The notes beneath the pieces were generated by a model. The model saw only the letters and a program-made list of their open reading frames with translations. It was not told the origin of the DNA and ran no database searches. A program made the translations under genes and the position numbers. A stretch of DNA of 64,000 nucleotides from CAZKRL01 sp964555295 (GTDB lineage: Bacteria; Bacteroidota; Bacteroidia; Flavobacteriales_D; Sanyastnellaceae), in NCBI GenBank assembly GCA_964555295.1, contig CAZKRL010000003.1, positions 57,923-121,922 on the forward strand, written 5' to 3'. Below, piece by piece: positions 29,701 through 38,152 of this stretch (position 1 is the first letter of the stretch; the number at the start of each line of letters is the position of its first letter).

Positions 29701-29860
29701 TTCTGAAGGCAACGCCATTACCTATCAGCATGCTCTCGAAAGTGTGGATAAAGCAAAAGAAAAAATCAACGCATTGATCACAGGCAGATGGAGCCGATGG
29801 CGAGAGGCAATTGAAACAAAAACATTCCCTCTGCTTCTACAAATTCAAAAAGTCGAATAA
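26729..29860 (+). CDS. Secreted BNR/sortilin-type beta-propeller protein
   Basis: A 1043-residue exported protein with signal peptide (1-19, ending VIGQ). It is filled with Asp-box (BNR) repeats such as SPDGGKTWQK, STDDGKSWKK, TNDGGDTWTR, SYDGGQNWQF and TRDAGKNWSS, the pattern of VPS10/sortilin and sialidase-like propellers. Databases often call the family glycosyl hydrolase, but no catalytic residues can be assigned here. The last ~250 residues are helical and polar (repeated MRSKIDTL-type segments). No T9SS tail is visible. It stands alone, divergent from wcaF-like and convergent with the SDR. A role in binding or degrading extracellular material is a guess. Confidence 0.82.
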   Translation: MKTIFILALFNLLSYSVIGQEDKLKMFENMPARSIGPAVMSGRVTSIAADYRHPEKIWIGAASGGVWKSIDAGVTWESVFHDQPISSIGALALDPLRSGVIWAGTGEGNPRNSQNLGIGIFRSPDGGKTWQKTGLDETFSIHRILCDPIRAGRVFVASMGNSWKPQSERGVFRSTDDGKSWKKVLFVDDTTGCSDLVMDPTNPDKLFAGMYHYERKPYHFYSGGKSSGLYITNDGGDTWTRMKEENGLPKGVTGRIGLAIAPSDPQVIYALIEAEKSGLYKSTDGGYHWSLVNDKNVSDRPFYYHEIYVNPKNPNHLIYLHSTVTESIDGGKTWTTLLPYYGVHPDHHALWWNPSNPLHIIDGNDGGLNISYDGGQNWQFVNSLPLGQFYHVEIDNDLPYNVYGGLQDNGSWRGPAYALHHGGINAADWQELLFGDGFDVQPHPLDNRYVYAMWQQGELNIVDTETGQTKYIRPQAETSGTLRFNWNGALSLDPANPNGLYFGSQYLHYSANRGETWKTISPDLTDNDSTKLKQHESGGLTRDQTSAENYCTLICIAPRSHNSAEIWTGSDDGNLYVTRDAGKNWSSLSKRLKDMPDDGYIQQIVHSSINPNETFVTVNNYRQGDYKPYLFHTTDGGNTWKQLVNVDYHETGYVMSCMQDKEVPQLLFLGCERGLFISNDYGKNWMRWKHGVPAVPISDIKIQQRENDLVFSTFGNGIFIIDDIRPLRKWAQDPNIFQKKLTINDVAVAYQWQYRRPVGARFGADGEYSGQNRATGARIGIHLNIDNSNKSSKGKEDNKKIEVYILNEKRDTIRHLETVADTGFNFLQWQFESDGVYFPSRELSWKKKGHAGNGLESQPGRYLAVARYATQKDSTFFEVKADPRIDTPAEKYDQYELMRSKIDTLITRATSYSDAIVTMKENIHIMEQRMSLLEDTTFRKIQLIGDSLKKDIDQLFNLFFLPEDTRGIVDDSHTISSLLYTAMYNNSIENISEGNAITYQHALESVDKAKEKINALITGRWSRWREAIETKTFPLLLQIQKVE

Positions 29861-29874
29861 TGAAATAGCACTTA

Positions 29875-30678
29875 TTAGCGCGGATTTTTTTTGACAAGGA
29901 TTTGATCAAACAGATTCGGGAAAAATCGCCGTAACCATAGACCTAAAGTTTCTGAACCGCCCACTGAAAATTCCTTCCTTCCTGCTGCCACACCGCTGAT
30001 GATTTTTTTAACGCACTCCAAGGTGCTTATACCACCTGCTTGATTCGAGTCCATCGAACCGGTCATTTTACCGCCTTCATTTACGGCGTTGACGGAAATT
30101 GGAGTATTGATAAACCCTGGCAAAACCAACGTTATCTTTATTCCACTGTTTTGTGTCTCCATTCTCAAACTATCGAAATATCCATGAAGAGCATGTTTGG
30201 TTGCTGCGTATGAGCTCCTGAAAGGAAAGCCCCATTTACCAAGGAGACTTGACGTTACAACTAGATGAAGTTGACTAGAATGGGTCCTACCAAGAATCAC
30301 TCGCTTGGCGATATAAACCTGACTGAAATAGTTGGTCTCGAAAATATAACGTTCGACTGCTTCGTCGGTATCAAGTGCGAAAGCGCGCTGACTTACGCCG
30401 CCATTGCAAAAAATGATATCCGGTGGATGTGTTTCGGCGAGAATAAGATCACAAGCCAGTGCTACAGAATCGCGTGAGCTCTGATCCATACCCAAAACCC
30501 ATATTTTCTCAGGGAAACCAGATTCAAGACGAACCTCATTCAACACATCCAAATTTCTCCCGGAAATAATCAGCTGTTTAGAAACCCTGGCCAATTGGAG
30601 TGTAATTTCTTTGCCAATACCTGAACTCGCGCCGGTGATCCAAATTCGTTTGTCTTCGAAATATTTGATTCCACTCAT
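29875..30678 (-). CDS. Short-chain dehydrogenase/reductase
   Basis: The start ATG at 30678 overlaps the M23 peptidase stop as ATGA and gives MSGIKYFEDKRIWITGASSGIG, the classic SDR N-terminus. The 267-residue protein has the cofactor motif GASSGIG, the NGG strand motif (IFCNGGVSQRA), Ser in VTSSLLGK, and YAATKHAL with the catalytic Tyr/Lys. It looks like the DHRS7-type/SDR membrane-associated group. Substrate is unknown. Its coupling to a cell-wall peptidase is positional only. Confidence 0.85.
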   Translation of the reverse strand: MSGIKYFEDKRIWITGASSGIGKEITLQLARVSKQLIISGRNLDVLNEVRLESGFPEKIWVLGMDQSSRDSVALACDLILAETHPPDIIFCNGGVSQRAFALDTDEAVERYIFETNYFSQVYIAKRVILGRTHSSQLHLVVTSSLLGKWGFPFRSSYAATKHALHGYFDSLRMETQNSGIKITLVLPGFINTPISVNAVNEGGKMTGSMDSNQAGGISTLECVKKIISGVAAGRKEFSVGGSETLGLWLRRFFPNLFDQILVKKNPR

Positions 30679-31562
30679 TGCCCGAAAGAAATATAATCTG
30701 CAGGGTTCACCGGAACGCCCGATTCCCATATCTCGAAATGCAGATGAGGCCCCTCACTATGATCTCCGGAATCACCGATGAAAGCTATTGACTCGCCAGC
30801 CCTAACCTGATCGCCCTGACGCCTGAGCAAAGCCGAGTTGTGCTTATATACCGAAACAATATTATTTGCATGTTGAATTTGAATGATATTTCCGTCTTCA
30901 GAAGTAAAGGCGGCTACAATAACGGTTCCGTCTAACACAGCCTTTACGGGATCATCTTCAGGTGCTACGATATCAATACCATAGTGACCGTCCTTAGGAT
31001 TAAAAACTGATGATACCGGCCCATTCACCGGAGGGAACATCAATGCGCCTTGTGCTACAACGTCATTATCAACGCCCAATGAAATACCATATCGATCTAA
31101 ATTCACCACCTTATCTCTCAAGGCAGAATCGAGCGTTGAAATTTCATTGTTGAGACTATCCGAAACGTTGGTGATAGGCTCCTTGCTGTTCATCGAATCG
31201 ACGCCTGAAACACCCGGTGATTGTCCGTTTAAAATCATCTGCAGATTGTCAAGATATTTTTGCGACTTTCTACTCTCCTCTAAAAGTGAATCTGCGAGAT
31301 ATCGTGCATGTGAGGCGTCGGCGCTTAACTCAGCGCTAGCATAATCAGGTATTACATAATTTCGAAGAGGGGTAAAGGCCACGAGCAAATAGATCAAAAA
31401 ACCAAAAATGAACAGCAAACTACCGAACATAATTAAAACGTTCATCGGGGTTAGAGAATAAGTGAATTTCTCCTCAAAGGTGCTCTCATTGATAATGTTA
31501 AGCCTGAATTTACTTTTCAAGCGTTTCATCAACAACTTACCGGGTCTCAACTCTTTGGCCAT
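30675..31562 (-). CDS. M23-family peptidoglycan endopeptidase with membrane anchor and coiled coil
   Basis: A 295-residue LytM-type zinc metallopeptidase. A basic cytoplasmic start (about 1-40) is followed by one transmembrane helix near residues 45-66, a helical stretch to about 150, then the peptidase domain: HYGIDIVAP (His and Asp zinc ligands) and GPHLHFEIW (HxH). All metal ligands are present, so it should be active on cell-wall cross-links. It is encoded divergently from porW, and this M23/porW/bactofilin neighbourhood is conserved in Bacteroidota. Together with bactofilin it may shape the cell wall. Confidence 0.9.
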   Translation of the reverse strand: MAKELRPGKLLMKRLKSKFRLNIINESTFEEKFTYSLTPMNVLIMFGSLLFIFGFLIYLLVAFTPLRNYVIPDYASAELSADASHARYLADSLLEESRKSQKYLDNLQMILNGQSPGVSGVDSMNSKEPITNVSDSLNNEISTLDSALRDKVVNLDRYGISLGVDNDVVAQGALMFPPVNGPVSSVFNPKDGHYGIDIVAPEDDPVKAVLDGTVIVAAFTSEDGNIIQIQHANNIVSVYKHNSALLRRQGDQVRAGESIAFIGDSGDHSEGPHLHFEIWESGVPVNPADYISFGQ

Positions 31563-31647
31563 TTCAACTGCTTATTTTCGACATCCACTGAAATAAATCG
31601 AATAAATTTACCGGCCTAAAGTTATTGAATTCGTATTAACTGATTCC

Positions 31648-34356
31648 TTGAGGCAACATCTATCATTCATAGCAATTTCAATACTGTTATTAAGCTTAAT
31701 TACAGCGTGTTCGCGTAAGCGTGATGGTATATACAATCGACTTTACCACAACATGACAGCCCGATACAACGGGTATTTTAACGCAGGAGAGATCTTAAGG
31801 AAAGCAGAAGATAAAATCACTGCGGCACATAAAGAAGATTATCACAATCTGTTACCTGTTTATATCTATGGCACAAAAGAGCAGCGAACAGCAAACTTTG
31901 AAGATTACGAAAAGGCGATTAAAAAATGTGAGCGCGTAATTCGCTTCAACACAATTCAGGAAGATCAGCGCAAGCCTAACAAGAAGCCCCAATTCAATAA
32001 ATGGATTGACAACAATTACATCATCATAGGCAGGGCCCATTTTTACAAAGATGGATTCGGGCGTGCAACGGACGTCTTCCAATATGTATCAAGAAAATAC
32101 AAAGACCCAGAGCCTACCGTTGAAGCGAACACTTGGCTTGCGCGAAGTTATAATGCCGAGAAAGAACCTGCGAAAGCTCTACAAATGTTACTCCGTGCAG
32201 AGGGCGAAGTGCAAGACAAGGATGTACACCGAAGACTCAAGGCCGATTATCATCTGGCTGCAGCCGAGGCATACATCCTCCAATCCAAATTCACCAAGGC
32301 CGCAGAAGAATTATCCCTTGCGATTCCCCAAATCAAGGAAAAGTCAAAACGAGCCAGATATCATTTCCTTCTCGCTCAGATTTATCAGCAGCAACAAAGA
32401 AGTAACGACGCATTGAAAGAGTTTGACGCCACCTTAAACTCACGTCCCAACTTCGAGCTAGAGTTCTATGCAAAAATCAATAAAGCTTTATCATTCAGTC
32501 GCACCGGAGGAAGCTCAGCTGAAATCCAGAAGACCCTCAATAAGATGCTCAAAAACGAGAAATACAAGGATTATCGGGATCAGATATACTATGCTTTGGG
32601 TGACATCGCATGGGAGGAACAACGTAGGCCAGATGCCATCGAATTATACAAAAAAAGCTTGGCAAGTCCCACCACCAATCCCAACAACCGAATCAAGACA
32701 TTTCTGAGACTTGCAGATTTACAGTTTGATGAGCGAATGTATCTGGAAGCACAAGAATATTATGACAGTGCATTAAAGAAAATCAAAGAAGAGCATCCAA
32801 GATACGAGGAGATCAAAGTTAGGGCTGAAAGTTTGAAAGATTTGGCCATTGCACTGGGCGCAATAGAATTATATGATAGTCTTACTGTGCTATGCTCACT
32901 CGATGAGGCACAACTGAACAAGAGACTCTCTGAGATTGCAAAAACATTGGCCGATGAAAAAGAAGCACAAAGACTTGAAGACATAAGACTTGCCGAGGAA
33001 GCGGCGGCGGCAGCGGCCGAGGGCAACCTTACAGGAACATTCTGGTGCTATAATCCTGCGCTAAAACAAAAGGGTAAAGAGGGCTTTCTTGAATACTGGG
33101 GAGATCGACCGCTGAAAGACTATTGGCGATTATCCTCTAAGCTCGCCCAATCATTTGAGCCAGGCGATGAAGTGGTTCAACCCATAAATGGAACTGATGG
33201 TAGCACTGCAGAAAATGAGACGAGTGAAATCGACCCTTATAAATCACCCACCACTGAAGAACTGATGGCTTCTTTGCCATGCGAGGACAATAATCAATTG
33301 AAAAAAATTGAAGATGATGCCGTTGAAGGATATTACAATGCGGGTGTTATCTACAAAGAAAAATTAGAGGACGACGACAACGCTATCAGTACCTGGGAGG
33401 AATTGCTTGCCAACGTAACCAACAGTGGCTTTCATGCTACCACATATTATCAACTGTTTCGCGCCTGGCTCGCCAAGGAGAATAAAAAAGGATATGTGAA
33501 AGACCCATTTTGCAATACATGCAATAGTGAATATTGGGGGAATGAAATTAAACGATTATACCCAGGAAGTGATTGGGCCAAACTCGTGGATAACCCAGCG
33601 TTTCTGGATATTCAGGATTTAAAAAAGACCAAAGAGAGTGAAGCTTATCAGCGCACTTATGAAATGTATACCTCCCGGAGATATCAGGATGCCCGAGCCT
33701 CTTGTGACACAGTCTTGAATACGCAACCCGACAACCATTTGCTATGCAAATACAAACTACTCAAAGCGATTTGCGTGGGCTATTCTGACGCCCCATTCAG
33801 TATTACAGAGAACTACATCAACGAGCTCAATGATGTTGTCAAGACATGTTCAGGCTCTGATGAAGCTAAACGTGCCGAGCAACTTATTTCAGCTGTTAAT
33901 CGAGAGCAGCAACCCGAAGCTCCTGCCCAAGAGGAGAATCAGACAGATCAGAACGTTTCTGAAATCGCTGGCACAGAAAATCTTGATTTTGGACCTTTCG
34001 TTTTTGATGCTGGCGCAGAGCATTACTTCGCGGCGGTAATACCGGTGCAAGGCAACGATGTACAAAAAATAAAAGCCGATATAACCGACTTTTCGAATAC
34101 CGCGTTCCTTTCTCTTCAACTGAAAGTCACTAACAATCTACTTGATAAAGACCACCACATGGTGCTTGTAAAGACTTTCGAAACTATTCAGGATGCAAAA
34201 CAATACAGTGATGTTTTCATAGCGGATGATAATCGCCTTGCTGAACTAAACGAAAAATCACCCGTCACCTTATTGATATCCAAAGCAAATTATATAGCTT
34301 TGTTCAAAGGGAAAAATCTTGATTTGTACCTGAGCTTTTACCAACACTATTATTAA
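31648..34356 (+). CDS. porW: T9SS lipoprotein PorW / SprE
   Basis: PorW (SprE in gliding bacteria) is an outer-membrane lipoprotein needed for T9SS function and linked to the PorK-N ring and translocon. The start must be the TTG at 31648, since the lipoprotein signal follows at once (lipobox LITAC, Cys21) and the next Met is residue 36. The N-terminal signature NRLYHNMTARYNGYFNAGE is diagnostic. A series of TPR-like helices follows to about residue 400, then a low-complexity acidic/Ala segment, then further helices. 902 residues is the usual size. bactofilin begins 12 bp downstream. Confidence 0.9.
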   Translation: MRQHLSFIAISILLLSLITACSRKRDGIYNRLYHNMTARYNGYFNAGEILRKAEDKITAAHKEDYHNLLPVYIYGTKEQRTANFEDYEKAIKKCERVIRFNTIQEDQRKPNKKPQFNKWIDNNYIIIGRAHFYKDGFGRATDVFQYVSRKYKDPEPTVEANTWLARSYNAEKEPAKALQMLLRAEGEVQDKDVHRRLKADYHLAAAEAYILQSKFTKAAEELSLAIPQIKEKSKRARYHFLLAQIYQQQQRSNDALKEFDATLNSRPNFELEFYAKINKALSFSRTGGSSAEIQKTLNKMLKNEKYKDYRDQIYYALGDIAWEEQRRPDAIELYKKSLASPTTNPNNRIKTFLRLADLQFDERMYLEAQEYYDSALKKIKEEHPRYEEIKVRAESLKDLAIALGAIELYDSLTVLCSLDEAQLNKRLSEIAKTLADEKEAQRLEDIRLAEEAAAAAAEGNLTGTFWCYNPALKQKGKEGFLEYWGDRPLKDYWRLSSKLAQSFEPGDEVVQPINGTDGSTAENETSEIDPYKSPTTEELMASLPCEDNNQLKKIEDDAVEGYYNAGVIYKEKLEDDDNAISTWEELLANVTNSGFHATTYYQLFRAWLAKENKKGYVKDPFCNTCNSEYWGNEIKRLYPGSDWAKLVDNPAFLDIQDLKKTKESEAYQRTYEMYTSRRYQDARASCDTVLNTQPDNHLLCKYKLLKAICVGYSDAPFSITENYINELNDVVKTCSGSDEAKRAEQLISAVNREQQPEAPAQEENQTDQNVSEIAGTENLDFGPFVFDAGAEHYFAAVIPVQGNDVQKIKADITDFSNTAFLSLQLKVTNNLLDKDHHMVLVKTFETIQDAKQYSDVFIADDNRLAELNEKSPVTLLISKANYIALFKGKNLDLYLSFYQHYY

Positions 34357-34368
34357 ACCAAGCTTACT

Positions 34369-34770
34369 ATGGCAAAACCAAATGAATCTCCAGCCGATAT
34401 GGCAATCAATCGAATTGTCGAGGGAACTTCAATTGAGGGTGAAATCAAATGCGAAAGCAACATTCGGATTGATGGTTCATTCAAAGGTAACCTCAATACA
34501 AAAGGAAGACTTGTCATAGGTCCTGCAGGTGTTATAGACGGAACCATTTCATGTCAAAATGCAGAAATCGAAGGCATTCTCAAAGGTAAAATTCAAGTTC
34601 AGCAATTGCTTTCGCTCAAAGGAAGCGCTCGCGTTGAAGGAGATATTATCACGGATAAATTGTCTGTAGAACCAGGGTCGAGTTTTTCTGGAAACTGTGC
34701 CATGGGAGGCAAGCTTAAGGATTTGATCAAAGAGACTAACACACCACAACCTATTGTCGCTTCGCGATAA
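34369..34770 (+). CDS. Bactofilin
   Basis: A 133-residue polymer-forming cytoskeletal protein. The beta-helix core is visible as repeated hydrophobic/Gly steps: IVEGTSIEGEIKCESNIRID, GSFKGNLNTKGRLVIGPAG, then IEGILKGKIQVQQLL. Bactofilins form filaments that localise cell-wall enzymes; an M23 peptidase encoded nearby is the classic partner. It follows porW by 12 bp and overlaps atpZ by 17 bp. N- and C-termini are short and polar, as usual. Confidence 0.9.
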   Translation: MAKPNESPADMAINRIVEGTSIEGEIKCESNIRIDGSFKGNLNTKGRLVIGPAGVIDGTISCQNAEIEGILKGKIQVQQLLSLKGSARVEGDIITDKLSVEPGSSFSGNCAMGGKLKDLIKETNTPQPIVASR

Positions 34771-34957
34771 TGAAGTTTTAAAATTCAGCGGACTCGCCTT
34801 TCAAATGGGGGCAACTATCGCTGTTTTTGTTTGGGCCGGCAGAAAAACAGATTCTTATTTCCAGAACCACATTCCATTTTCAACCATCATTTTATCATTA
34901 CTCGGAATTGGTGCCTCACTTTACATCGTAATCAAGGATGCAAAACGTAATAGCTAA
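34754..34957 (+). CDS. atpZ: AtpZ/AtpI-type small membrane protein
   Basis: A 67-residue protein with two transmembrane helices (LKFSGLAFQMGATIAVFVWAG and IILSLLGIGASLYIVI) matching the AtpZ/AtpI family, accessory proteins of F0F1 ATP synthase assembly thought to help with the c-ring and Mg/Ca uptake. The best start is TTG at 34754, inside the end of the bactofilin gene; the first ATG would remove most of helix 1. The usual atpB-E-F-H-A-G genes do not follow. Confidence 0.75.
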   Translation: MSLRDNEVLKFSGLAFQMGATIAVFVWAGRKTDSYFQNHIPFSTIILSLLGIGASLYIVIKDAKRNS

Positions 34958-35327
34958 CCGTTCGAAAGCAGTTGCCGCTTTAATCATTGCAGCCATTGTT
35001 ATCTATTCCATTGGACTCACAATTCAATTCTTTGGAGAATTCGAGCTGCACTGGGCTTTGTGGCTTCTCCCATTAATCTACCTTACCCTCAGCATCATAA
35101 CCTTCAGAATATTGACCAGCGGTGCTCACAAAAGCCCTCATCGCTTTATCATGGGTGTTAATCTTTCCGTACTACTGAAACTCATTACCTCCGCATCAAT
35201 CTGTGGTGTTTACTTCGCTTTGAAATTGCCTGCGAAGATGAATTTTACCATTGCCGTGATGCTCAATTATATAATTTTCACTGCTGTATTATTGAAATCC
35301 GTTTTGAAATCTGTTAGCAATGGCTGA
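34938..35327 (+). CDS. Small four-helix membrane protein next to atpZ
   Basis: A 129-residue hydrophobic protein with four predicted transmembrane helices (for example AALIIAAIVIYSIGLTIQFF and ALWLLPLIYLTLSIITF). It overlaps atpZ by 20 bp and anmK by 8 bp. In many Bacteroidota a protein of this size and layout lies between atpZ and atpB and is treated as an AtpI-like or unknown subunit. I can assign no motif, so function stays open; its membership in the atpZ unit is clear from the overlaps. Confidence 0.65.
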   Translation: MQNVIANRSKAVAALIIAAIVIYSIGLTIQFFGEFELHWALWLLPLIYLTLSIITFRILTSGAHKSPHRFIMGVNLSVLLKLITSASICGVYFALKLPAKMNFTIAVMLNYIIFTAVLLKSVLKSVSNG

Positions 35328-36372
35328 CCATTACAGTGTGCTCGGATTAATGAGTGGCACGTCTCTCGACGGTTTAGATATAGCTCATTGCACATTTTCA
35401 AAAGGGGAAAGTTGGAACTGGCAACTATTGCAGTGCGAAACAATTGCTTACAATACATATTGGCAGGAAAAATTAGCGACAGCCCATCTCTTCAGCGCCG
35501 TCGAATTATTGCAAACCGACGCTGAATTGGCCGAATTTCATTCTAAGTGTGTCATCTCATTTCTTGACAAACATCAAATTAACGTTGATTTTATTTCATC
35601 ACACGGTCACACTATCCTGCATAATCCATCAAACAAGTATACCTGTCAGATTTCCAGCGGCGCTATCATTGCCGCCAATACCGGGATAACGGTTATTTCC
35701 GACTTTCGAACAAAAGATGTCGCGCTTGGTGGACAAGGCGCGCCATTGGTTCCGGGAGGAGAATTCATTCTATTTAATGACTTTGACGGCTTCCTCAACC
35801 TCGGTGGTATCGCCAATTTATCGATACGTGATAAAGACAATATTTTGGCCCGTGATATTTGCACATGCAATATGCTTCTCAATGCATGCGCATCGCTCAC
35901 GGGTCTTGCCATTGATAACGATGGTAAGATAGCTTCCACCGGCAGAATTATTCCTGAACTCCTCGACCGGTTGAACAACAATGACTATTACCATACTACT
36001 GGACCTGCATCTATTGGAAAGGAATTTTTCGAAGAACATGTTTGGCCCGAAACACATCAGTGGCGTTCACAACAGAGCGACCTAATGCGCACTGCGCTTG
36101 AACATGTTGCCTTTCAGGTTTCCCGGCGCTTACCAAAAAAGTCGAGAATTCTTGCAAGTGGCGGGGGTGTTCTCAATAAGTTTCTTTTTTCAAGATTACA
36201 AGAGTTATCGTCGGCAGAAATAATGGCCGGCGATCAAAAATTGATTTGCTTTAAGGAAGCATTGGTGTTTGCATTTCTTGGAGTGCTTAGGAGGCGCGGT
36301 GAAAACAACTGTCTGAAACAAGTGACTGGCGCCATTCGCGATCATTGCTCAGGAGCAATTCATCTGCCGTAA
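35320..36372 (+). CDS. anmK: Anhydro-N-acetylmuramic acid kinase
   Basis: AnmK phosphorylates and hydrates 1,6-anhydro-MurNAc to MurNAc-6-phosphate during cell-wall recycling in the cytosol. The 350-residue product begins with the ATP-binding LGLMSGTSLDGLDIAHC, contains SSHGHTILH (His region), TVISDFRTKDVALGGQGAPLVP with the catalytic Asp, and GFLNLGGIANLS, all family hallmarks. The start overlaps the upstream membrane gene by 8 bp. It ends the porW-bactofilin-atpZ unit. Confidence 0.95.
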   Translation: MADHYSVLGLMSGTSLDGLDIAHCTFSKGESWNWQLLQCETIAYNTYWQEKLATAHLFSAVELLQTDAELAEFHSKCVISFLDKHQINVDFISSHGHTILHNPSNKYTCQISSGAIIAANTGITVISDFRTKDVALGGQGAPLVPGGEFILFNDFDGFLNLGGIANLSIRDKDNILARDICTCNMLLNACASLTGLAIDNDGKIASTGRIIPELLDRLNNNDYYHTTGPASIGKEFFEEHVWPETHQWRSQQSDLMRTALEHVAFQVSRRLPKKSRILASGGGVLNKFLFSRLQELSSAEIMAGDQKLICFKEALVFAFLGVLRRRGENNCLKQVTGAIRDHCSGAIHLP

Positions 36373-36466
36373 ACATTCGTGTATAATTCAGCGTTAAAGC
36401 CCGTAATACTCCTACAGCCACTTGAATGAATAAGCGTTTATTCTGTTGGGATTACGTACTAACAAT

Positions 36467-36868
36467 TCACAGCGGAACAGTTTTCATTTTCGCAGCCATG
36501 TGGTTGAATAGGTTACGCAGCGGACTCTTCACTATCATTTCAAGGAAGGAATTCATTTCAGCATGACAAATCATTTTCGCCTCGGTGGAACCATTTGCAT
36601 CTGTAAGTTGAGCGGTTAACGTAAACGCAAAAGGGCTTCCGGCAGTGCTGCGGTATACTACATGCTCATCATCCGGAGTGGAGGCGAGCTCCAGGCCAAT
36701 GGTATATGCATTCTGTATTCTGAACGAACATGTGGTTGCATCGGATTTCCAGTCGCTAAATTTTCCTTCCGGCAACAGAACCTGAAGATTATGAGGGTTC
36801 ATAATAAACGCCTTTACCTTCAATCGCTCTGCCGCGAGAGATACGTTATCACTTTCGATTATGGTCAT
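36467..36868 (-). CDS. SRPBCC/START-like domain protein
   Basis: A 133-residue single-domain protein with the helix-grip pattern of SRPBCC proteins: an opening strand with ESDNVSLAAERLKVKAFIMN, then LQVLLPEG, alternating strands, and a long C-terminal helix ending LRNLFNHMAAKM. These bind hydrophobic ligands; the ligand here is unknown. Its start overlaps the pyrE stop by 4 bp (ATGA). A pyrE-SRPBCC pair is common in Bacteroidota in my recollection, but the reason is not known. Confidence 0.75.
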   Translation of the reverse strand: MTIIESDNVSLAAERLKVKAFIMNPHNLQVLLPEGKFSDWKSDATTCSFRIQNAYTIGLELASTPDDEHVVYRSTAGSPFAFTLTAQLTDANGSTEAKMICHAEMNSFLEMIVKSPLRNLFNHMAAKMKTVPL

Positions 36869-37536
36869 ATTCTTGATGGGTTAATTGAAGCCAGAAAATC
36901 CTCGCTCCACTTGGCTGCGCTGCGATTCCAATCACTCAGCCATAGGATTTCGTCAGAGCTGAGTTTTCCGTTTTCTTTTACATATCTCAGCAAACTTTGA
37001 AAGTCTGAAAGAGAGTTCAACTCACACCCCGCTTCTTGAAAAGACTGTGCGGCAGAGTCGAAGCCATAGGTAAAAATGGACATCATCCCCAGCACGTTAC
37101 AACCGCCTTCTCTTAACGCTGAAACGGCTTCCAAACTACTCTTGCCGGTGGAAACGAGGTCTTCGATTACAACCACTTTGTCACCGTGATTCCAACTACC
37201 TTCAATACGATTTCCGAGTCCGTGTTTCTTTGCTTCGCTTCTAACGTATATCATTGGCAACTCCATCGTTTGCGCGATGAGTGCCGCCATTCCGATAGCG
37301 CCAGTAGCAACACCAGCAATAATCTGCACATTCGGATATCGTGATCTGATGCCATCAACAAAGCAATCACGCACCGACGTTCTCTCTATCGGTTGCGACA
37401 ACAATTTACGGTTATCACAATAGATGGGCGAACGAAGTCCTGAAGCCCATGTAAAAGGATTTTGTGCGTTCAGTTGTACGGCTTTCGCATTCAGCAGATA
37501 TTCAGCTACTTTTACCGATGTATTCATTGCATCCAT
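36865..37536 (-). CDS. pyrE: Orotate phosphoribosyltransferase
   Basis: PyrE makes orotidine monophosphate from orotate and PRPP in de novo pyrimidine synthesis. The 223-residue product shows NPFTWASGLRSPIYCDNR (substrate loop), YVRSEAKKHGLGNRIEG (catalytic loop) and the PRPP motif VVVIEDLVSTGKSS. Two starts are possible: ATG at 37536 or ATG at 37527 (MNTSVKV). With the former, the start codon overlaps the start of the divergent NUDIX gene within the palindrome CCATGG. Confidence 0.95.
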   Translation of the reverse strand: MDAMNTSVKVAEYLLNAKAVQLNAQNPFTWASGLRSPIYCDNRKLLSQPIERTSVRDCFVDGIRSRYPNVQIIAGVATGAIGMAALIAQTMELPMIYVRSEAKKHGLGNRIEGSWNHGDKVVVIEDLVSTGKSSLEAVSALREGGCNVLGMMSIFTYGFDSAAQSFQEAGCELNSLSDFQSLLRYVKENGKLSSDEILWLSDWNRSAAKWSEDFLASINPSRI

Positions 37537-38152
37537 GGCCCAAAGGTATAAAGTCTATTTTACAGGAAGACCGGTATGTTTCGTTACAGACATCGCAGAC
37601 TGTCCCGACGACAACAATATGGCAGTGATTCGCTCTTGCGGAAAGCTCGATATCGTATTGGTTGAGAGTGCACTTGCGGGTGGTGCCAAGGCCGTCTATC
37701 TGGTTTGTCCGGATGCTGACCACTCATGGAACTTGTTCACCGAACAATTCCGACAGGTTGACGCTGCGGGAGGCCTGGTGAGAAATGAGTCGGGTGACAT
37801 GTTATTTATTTATCGACTCGACCGATGGGATTTACCGAAAGGAAAAGTTGAGGAGGACGAAGAAATTGAGGCAGCCGCCATCCGTGAAGTAGAGGAAGAG
37901 TGCGGTGTAATTGTATCTCCTGACATTCATTTCATTGCCGATAGCTGGCACACCTATCGCGAAAATGACGAATACCTATTGAAGAAAACTTCTTGGTTCC
38001 TTATGACCGCGAAGGGCCATCAAAAGATTAAACCCCAAACAGCCGAGGGAATTACCGACGCCCGTTTCATTGCAGAGAGCGAATTCAAAAAAATTCTTGC
38101 CGACACCTATCCATCCGTCAGCGAAGTGGTGCAATTGGTCTGTAAATCTTAA
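37535..38152 (+). CDS. NUDIX hydrolase
   Basis: A 205-residue protein, start chosen at ATG 37535 (MAQRYKVYFTGRPVCFV). It has an N-terminal ~75-residue domain of unknown role and a NUDIX domain with a complete box: GKVEED-E-EIEAAAI-REVEEECGV fits GX5EX7REUXEEXGU. This group hydrolyses nucleoside diphosphate derivatives or related pyrophosphates; the substrate is not predictable. It is divergent from pyrE with overlapping start codons and overlaps the 3' end of the convergent Kazal gene by 4 bp. Confidence 0.87.
   Translation: MAQRYKVYFTGRPVCFVTDIADCPDDNNMAVIRSCGKLDIVLVESALAGGAKAVYLVCPDADHSWNLFTEQFRQVDAAGGLVRNESGDMLFIYRLDRWDLPKGKVEEDEEIEAAAIREVEEECGVIVSPDIHFIADSWHTYRENDEYLLKKTSWFLMTAKGHQKIKPQTAEGITDARFIAESEFKKILADTYPSVSEVVQLVCKS

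Noticed and set aside
26729..29860. Sialidase activity for the BNR protein
   Set aside because: Asp-boxes alone do not show sialidase activity; no Arg triad or FRIP motif was found.
36428..36443. Hairpin GAATAA/TTATTC between anmK and the SRPBCC gene as a terminator
   Set aside because: The stem is short and AT-only apart from one pair, with no T-run; too weak to call.
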